Source: a virus. Taken from it: a stretch of 36,817 bases of DNA. A program made the position numbers and the translations under genes. Below the pieces are notes generated by a model. That model was not told the origin of the DNA. It searched no databases and worked only from the letters and a program-made list of their open reading frames with translations. Positions 33,224-36,817 of the stretch are shown here, piece by piece. Location: positions 1-36,817 of IMG/VR virus record IMGVR_UViG_3300032278_000044. One strand, given 5' to 3'. The stretch's first letter is position 1. Every line of letters starts with the position of its first letter.

Positions 33224-33650
33224 TAGAATAGACTTTGATTCCTACTGCTTGGAACTGGCAGAGTTGGTTGCTAAACGAGCCACTTGCCAGCGAAGGGCAG
33301 TAGGATGCGTCTTAGTCGATTCTCAGAACCATATAGTAGCTACAGGCTATAATGGCGTACCCATTAAATTTCTGCATTGTACGGATGAACCCTGTGAAGG
33401 AGTTGATTACCCTAGCGGTGAAGGTCTAGACGAATGTATAGCAGTTCACGCAGAAATCAATGCGCTATTACAGCTACGGTCTGATGATAATCTAACCTGT
33501 TATTTAACTACTACGCCTTGTGTCCAATGTGCCAAGGCAATTTGCAACTCTAAGATAAAGCGCATAGTAGCTAGGACATGGTATCTTCAGGAAAAAGCAG
33601 AATGGTTTTTGCGGAATGCCGAAATTAAAGTGGATATAGTGGAATGTTAG
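33210..33650 (+). CDS. Deoxycytidylate (dCMP) deaminase
   Basis: 146 residues from a GTG at 33210, chosen because AAAGAGG (33194-33200) is nine bases upstream and the sequence before it matches no family member; an ATG at 33201 and another at 33156 lie in the same frame. The deaminase signature is complete: H80-A-E82 (proton-donor Glu) and P103-C104-V-Q-C107 as zinc ligands. Extra Cys/His residues (H56, C57, C62, C76) could bind a second, structural zinc as in T4 dCMP deaminase. It converts dCMP to dUMP for thymidylate synthesis and supports the replication module. It overlaps the SSB by 14 bases. Confidence 0.85.
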   Translation: MTSSNRIDFDSYCLELAELVAKRATCQRRAVGCVLVDSQNHIVATGYNGVPIKFLHCTDEPCEGVDYPSGEGLDECIAVHAEINALLQLRSDDNLTCYLTTTPCVQCAKAICNSKIKRIVARTWYLQEKAEWFLRNAEIKVDIVEC

Positions 33651-35686
33651 TAGATACCCAAGAAAAGTTTGACGAAGTAATGCCAGCCCTGTTGTTTAGC
33701 CCTAGAAAAACTATAGATGTAGAGACTAATGGTTTAAATGCATTTGGGTACAATCAACTCTGTGGTGTAGGTATAGCTACTATGGAAGATGATGAATCCT
33801 TTTATTTTCCATTCAGGCATCAGCAAGGCGATAATTTACCTTTTGGTTGTTTAGCTAAACTGATGGCAGTAGTATCTCAATCAACTGAAGAGTTGCTAGG
33901 CTATAACCTCAAGTTTGATTTACGATTCCTAGAAAATGATGGGCTGGTGGTTGACCGCATAGCGAAATTAGTAGACGTTATTGTGATGGTTCGTTTGACT
34001 GAACCTTCTACAGTAACAGAATTAGGATTGACCCCTACCATTAAACGCCACTATGGTACTGAGGCTGCGAATTACGACATTGATACGAAAAAGGTACTCA
34101 AGAGTAACAAGTGGAGCAAAGACTTCTCTATGGCTCCTGCAACGCTGCTAGGGCCATACTGTGAATTAGATGTAGTTTGGACATATAAAATCTACAAGGA
34201 TTGCCACAAGAAGATACAGAAATCGGGGCAGGAAGATATCTTTGAATTGGAATGTAAACTTACTAGAGTGTTATATGATATGGAGTGCCGTGGTGTGGCG
34301 GTAGATAAAGCCTACGCCACAGAATCTTTAAGTAAGGTAGAAAAGCGCAGGGTAGAAGTAGCTCAAGAGATTTTTGGTTTAGTTGGCTATGAATTTTCTA
34401 TTCAAAGCCCTCAACAAGTTGGAGCCGTGTTTAATGAGATAGGAATTAACTCTCCTATTAAAACCCCAGGTGGGAAAGAATCTTGGAGTGAACTGGCTCT
34501 CATTGGTATTAATCACAAGTTAGCGGGACTCATTAGACAGTATAGGTCATTGGGTAAGCTTCAATCCACGTACATAGAGCCTTACACTGACATAGATATA
34601 CTGCACACTCAATATTGTAATTGGGGAGCATTAACAGGAAGGCTTTCTTCTCGTTCTCCTAACTTACAGAATATTCCCCGTAATCACTTTAAACTAACTT
34701 ACAGAGATTTATCTGAGGAAGAACGCTCTGAAGTTAAGGAACGCATAGCATCTGCTATGTCAGCAAAAGGGCTGACTCGTATCGGAGAGTTAGATGATGC
34801 TGTATTGGATACGTGGGGGTTCATGGGTGATAAATCCTTCAATGAACAGGATGAACATCAAATAGCCATTAGACGAACTTTTGTTCCAAGGGAAGGATTT
34901 AGTTTAGTAGCCTTCGATTACTCCCAAATGGAAGTACGTGTATTTCTAAACTACTTGGATAATGAAACCGTTAATGCAATGCTTCAGCAAGATGATGTAG
35001 ACTTTCATGCAGAAGCTGCCAAACTTGCCTTCCATGTGACCGAAGACAGTAAGGACTTTGCTGAGAAACGACAACTAGCTAAGAATATTACCTTTGGTAC
35101 TATTTATGGTATTGGTACAAAACGCTTGGCATTACAGTTACAAACTTCTCAGCCCGAAGCTGCTGACTATAAGAAGAAATATTTTGCTGGCTTAGAGGGT
35201 TCTAAAGAATTCTTTGATAGTGTTATGACTACTGTAGTAGATAGAGGTTGGATAAAAAACCGATACGGAAGAGTTTACAAGATTCCTGAAGATTATAGCT
35301 ATAAAGGCGTTAACTATTTAGTACAAGGTACGGCTGCTGATATTCTAAATGAACGTATAATTAAAGTACATGAGTATTTAGTTGATAAGAAAAGCAGTAT
35401 TTTAATGCAAGTACATGATGAGATTATCTGTGAAATTCACGATGATGAACTCGCTAAACTACCGTGGACATTAAAGGAAATACTAGAGGAAAACAGCTTG
35501 GGTATTCCATTGGTAGTAGATATGGAAGTATGTGACCCTTCTTGGGCCTCTAAACGGGATTACTGGCAGTATACTACGGAAGTAATTGACCATCCCTGTT
35601 CCGAAGAAGTTGAAGTATCACTAGAGGATATTGAAGAAGCTTTAGCATCAGTGGACTTTATAGAAGATTATATTGATTGGAGTTAA
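33644..35686 (+). CDS. polA: DNA polymerase I, family A, with 3'-5' exonuclease
   Basis: 680 residues. N-terminal proofreading domain: D25-V-E27 (Exo I), GYNLKFDLRFL (Exo II) and YCELDVVWTYKIY (Exo III). Polymerase domain: QNIPR, motif A near 425 (FDYSQMEVRV, catalytic Asp), motif B near 474-487 (R..AK..TFG.IYG, with Phe at the E. coli 762 position) and motif C near 589-594 (QVHDEI). No 5'-3' exonuclease. About 50 extra residues sit between QNIPR and motif A. Marine phage studies link Phe762 mainly with virulent phages, so a lytic lifestyle is suggested. It overlaps the deaminase by seven bases. Confidence 0.9.
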   Translation: MLVDTQEKFDEVMPALLFSPRKTIDVETNGLNAFGYNQLCGVGIATMEDDESFYFPFRHQQGDNLPFGCLAKLMAVVSQSTEELLGYNLKFDLRFLENDGLVVDRIAKLVDVIVMVRLTEPSTVTELGLTPTIKRHYGTEAANYDIDTKKVLKSNKWSKDFSMAPATLLGPYCELDVVWTYKIYKDCHKKIQKSGQEDIFELECKLTRVLYDMECRGVAVDKAYATESLSKVEKRRVEVAQEIFGLVGYEFSIQSPQQVGAVFNEIGINSPIKTPGGKESWSELALIGINHKLAGLIRQYRSLGKLQSTYIEPYTDIDILHTQYCNWGALTGRLSSRSPNLQNIPRNHFKLTYRDLSEEERSEVKERIASAMSAKGLTRIGELDDAVLDTWGFMGDKSFNEQDEHQIAIRRTFVPREGFSLVAFDYSQMEVRVFLNYLDNETVNAMLQQDDVDFHAEAAKLAFHVTEDSKDFAEKRQLAKNITFGTIYGIGTKRLALQLQTSQPEAADYKKKYFAGLEGSKEFFDSVMTTVVDRGWIKNRYGRVYKIPEDYSYKGVNYLVQGTAADILNERIIKVHEYLVDKKSSILMQVHDEIICEIHDDELAKLPWTLKEILEENSLGIPLVVDMEVCDPSWASKRDYWQYTTEVIDHPCSEEVEVSLEDIEEALASVDFIEDYIDWS

Positions 35687-35687
35687 T

Positions 35688-36131
35688 ATGGTACAAAACA
35701 ATTATGAGTTATCATTAGGAAAAAAGATTCAAGAATTCAAGAATCGTATACAAGATTTAGAACGTATCAACCGTATGCATGAAGCCTTGAATGGGCAACT
35801 GAGGCAAGAGATTTCTCGCTCTGATGATGCTACCACTTTTAATGGGGCTTGTATGCAGGAAGCCGTGGACATAGCAAACCTAGTCTGCCAGAAACAGACA
35901 GATTATGGAACTACGAATATCACAATGTTCGGGCTTGAAGGAATTATGATACGGTTATCAGATAAGATTAATCGTTTAATTAATTTGGTTCAGAATGATA
36001 AGCATCCAGAGAACGAATCTCTCCAAGACACCTTGACAGATATCGCTGGATATGCTATAATAGGATTAATGTTATCTCATAAAACTTTTGAATTACCGTT
36101 GAGGGACATAGATGTTGAAGAAACCAGTTAG
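35688..36131 (+). CDS. DUF1599 / nucleotide modification-associated domain (Nmad1-like) protein
   Basis: 147 residues from the ATG at 35688, chosen because GGAG lies a few bases upstream; an in-frame TTG at 35673 is ignored. After an N-terminal coiled coil, the C-terminal half carries DYGTTNITMFGLEGIMIRLS, DKINRLINLV and ESLQDTLTDIAGYAIIGLML, the pattern of the DUF1599/Nmad1 family. These all-alpha proteins are predicted, mostly from context, to act on nucleotides (pyrophosphatase-like fold) in phages. It may clear non-canonical dNTPs or assist base modification. It follows the polymerase and overlaps the nuclease gene by 20 bases, consistent with a nucleotide-metabolism cluster. Confidence 0.75.
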   Translation: MVQNNYELSLGKKIQEFKNRIQDLERINRMHEALNGQLRQEISRSDDATTFNGACMQEAVDIANLVCQKQTDYGTTNITMFGLEGIMIRLSDKINRLINLVQNDKHPENESLQDTLTDIAGYAIIGLMLSHKTFELPLRDIDVEETS

Positions 36132-36817
36132 GAAACCTTTTAGCAAAGGTAACTATAAGAAGAATGACAAAGTAGGGAAACAGGCTGTATTAAAGTACTT
36201 ACATAGTATTGATATACCAGCAGTAGAGAACCCAGATTGGGGTGCTGATTTAATAGTTCCAGGGCGTGACGCTAGTTATGAGGTAGAAGTTAGAAGAATA
36301 TGGACAGATAAGTGGCCTCACCCTACAGTACATATACCTGAACGTAAAACAAAGTTGATGCACAAAGATAATTTAGTGTACGCTGTAGTGAATACCAATT
36401 TAAATAGAATTTTGTTCTGCCGTAGCGAAGTGATTAGACAGTATAAAATTGTAGAGGTTCCTAATAAATCCATAGAAAAGGGCGAATTCTTTTTTGATGT
36501 TCCCATAGATAAATGGACTTTAAGGGAAGTATCAAAAATAACAGCGGAACAGTTGGGAAAACAGAGACAAAAGGCTCATCCCAAAGGCACTCCTAGATTT
36601 TTTACTGACCCAAATACTGAAGATATTCGTGGTAGTCTAGGTGAGTTATTATTTAGTAGTGTCTATGGATTTCCTGTTGATACTACTATACGGCCTAATG
36701 GTGATGGGGGAATAGATTTTACTACTCCTATAGGAATTATAGATGTTAAAACGGCTTTGAAACCCTTCAATCTTCTCATAAAGAAAAAAGAAATTAATAA
36801 TCCTGTAGAGATTTATA
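36112..36817 (+). CDS. Protein with two PD-(D/E)XK nuclease-like domains, 3'-partial
   Basis: An open frame runs from the ATG at 36112, with GAGGG six bases upstream, to the end of the window (235 codons). The first domain (about 22-135) has GADLIVP (D46) then E57-V-E59-V-R61, the fold of PD-(D/E)XK enzymes but with Arg where the catalytic Lys is normal. The second (about 170 onward) has LGELLF (E178), GDGGIDF (D202) and D211-V-K213-T, an intact active site. The gene continues off the edge. In phages such nucleases serve as resolvases, recombination or host-DNA-degrading enzymes; the family cannot be chosen here. A tandem pair in one chain is unusual. Confidence 0.75.
   Translation, partial: MLKKPVRKPFSKGNYKKNDKVGKQAVLKYLHSIDIPAVENPDWGADLIVPGRDASYEVEVRRIWTDKWPHPTVHIPERKTKLMHKDNLVYAVVNTNLNRILFCRSEVIRQYKIVEVPNKSIEKGEFFFDVPIDKWTLREVSKITAEQLGKQRQKAHPKGTPRFFTDPNTEDIRGSLGELLFSSVYGFPVDTTIRPNGDGGIDFTTPIGIIDVKTALKPFNLLIKKKEINNPVEIY

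Noticed and set aside
35673-35687. TTG start for the DUF1599 protein
   Set aside because: The GGAG upstream of ATG 35688 supports the shorter form.
1-36817. CRISPR arrays, tRNAs, integrase/attachment sites, insertion sequences
   Set aside because: Scanned for but none seen; gaps are too short and no direct-repeat spacer pattern, cloverleaf or transposase is visible.

Overview
The window is a stretch of a tailed double-stranded DNA phage (Caudoviricetes), most likely a lytic siphovirus of a bacterium. Every credible gene is on the + strand. Genes are packed with 1-20 base gaps or short overlaps; the largest gap is only about 60 bases, so no gene-free stretch over 300 bases exists. TAA, TAG and TGA are all used as stops (standard code). 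Three near-perfect bacterial sigma-70 promoters point to a bacterial host, but the host cannot be named. No integrase, repressor, tRNA, terminase, portal, major capsid or recognisable lysis gene is visible, so the head/packaging and lysis modules must lie outside the window.

Layout. (1) 2-5187: head-associated or virion proteins of uncertain role: a very acidic Lys/Glu-rich protein cut by the left edge, a basic protein with a probable nested internal start, a small acidic protein, a coiled-coil protein and a small beta protein. (2) 5191-14496: a fibre cluster of about 9 kb with shared mosaic modules, two small proteins, a small membrane-anchored coiled-coil protein and a His-rich protein made of three tandem tail-collar-like domains. 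(3) 14514-16097: two paralogous conserved phage proteins (DUF6065-like). (4) 16102-18792: a strong promoter, a small coiled-coil protein, a head-tail connector with an extra N-terminal beta domain, a trypsin-like serine protease with an intact His-Asp-Ser triad, and a tail-completion-like protein. (5) 18839-27958: tail module with major tail tube protein, tail assembly chaperones joined by a probable -1 frameshift, tape measure protein, a distal tail protein, and a 1416-residue baseplate hub/fibre ending in an auto-cleaving S74 chaperone. (6) 27963-28774: two small paralogues and an HTH/zinc-finger protein. (7) 28771-36817: regulation and replication: a protein read from an apparently leaderless transcript, a sigma factor, DnaB-like helicase, small zinc/Toprim primase, a probable ssDNA-binding protein, dCMP deaminase, family A DNA polymerase, a DUF1599/Nmad1 protein, and a right-edge-truncated protein with two PD-(D/E)XK nuclease-like domains.

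How it works together. The helicase, primase, SSB and polymerase form a compact replisome; the deaminase feeds the thymidylate pool and the Nmad1 protein suggests nucleotide clean-up or modification. The sigma factor could switch the host polymerase to late (virion) genes. The tail module has the lambda-like order tube, G/GT chaperones, tape measure, distal tail, hub. A 644-residue tape measure predicts a tail near 100 nm, and no sheath gene is seen. The most unusual points are the chymotrypsin-fold protease inside the connector operon, the placement of a large mosaic fibre cluster before the connector genes, the three-in-one collar protein, the zinc-binding fibre tips and the double-nuclease protein at the right edge.
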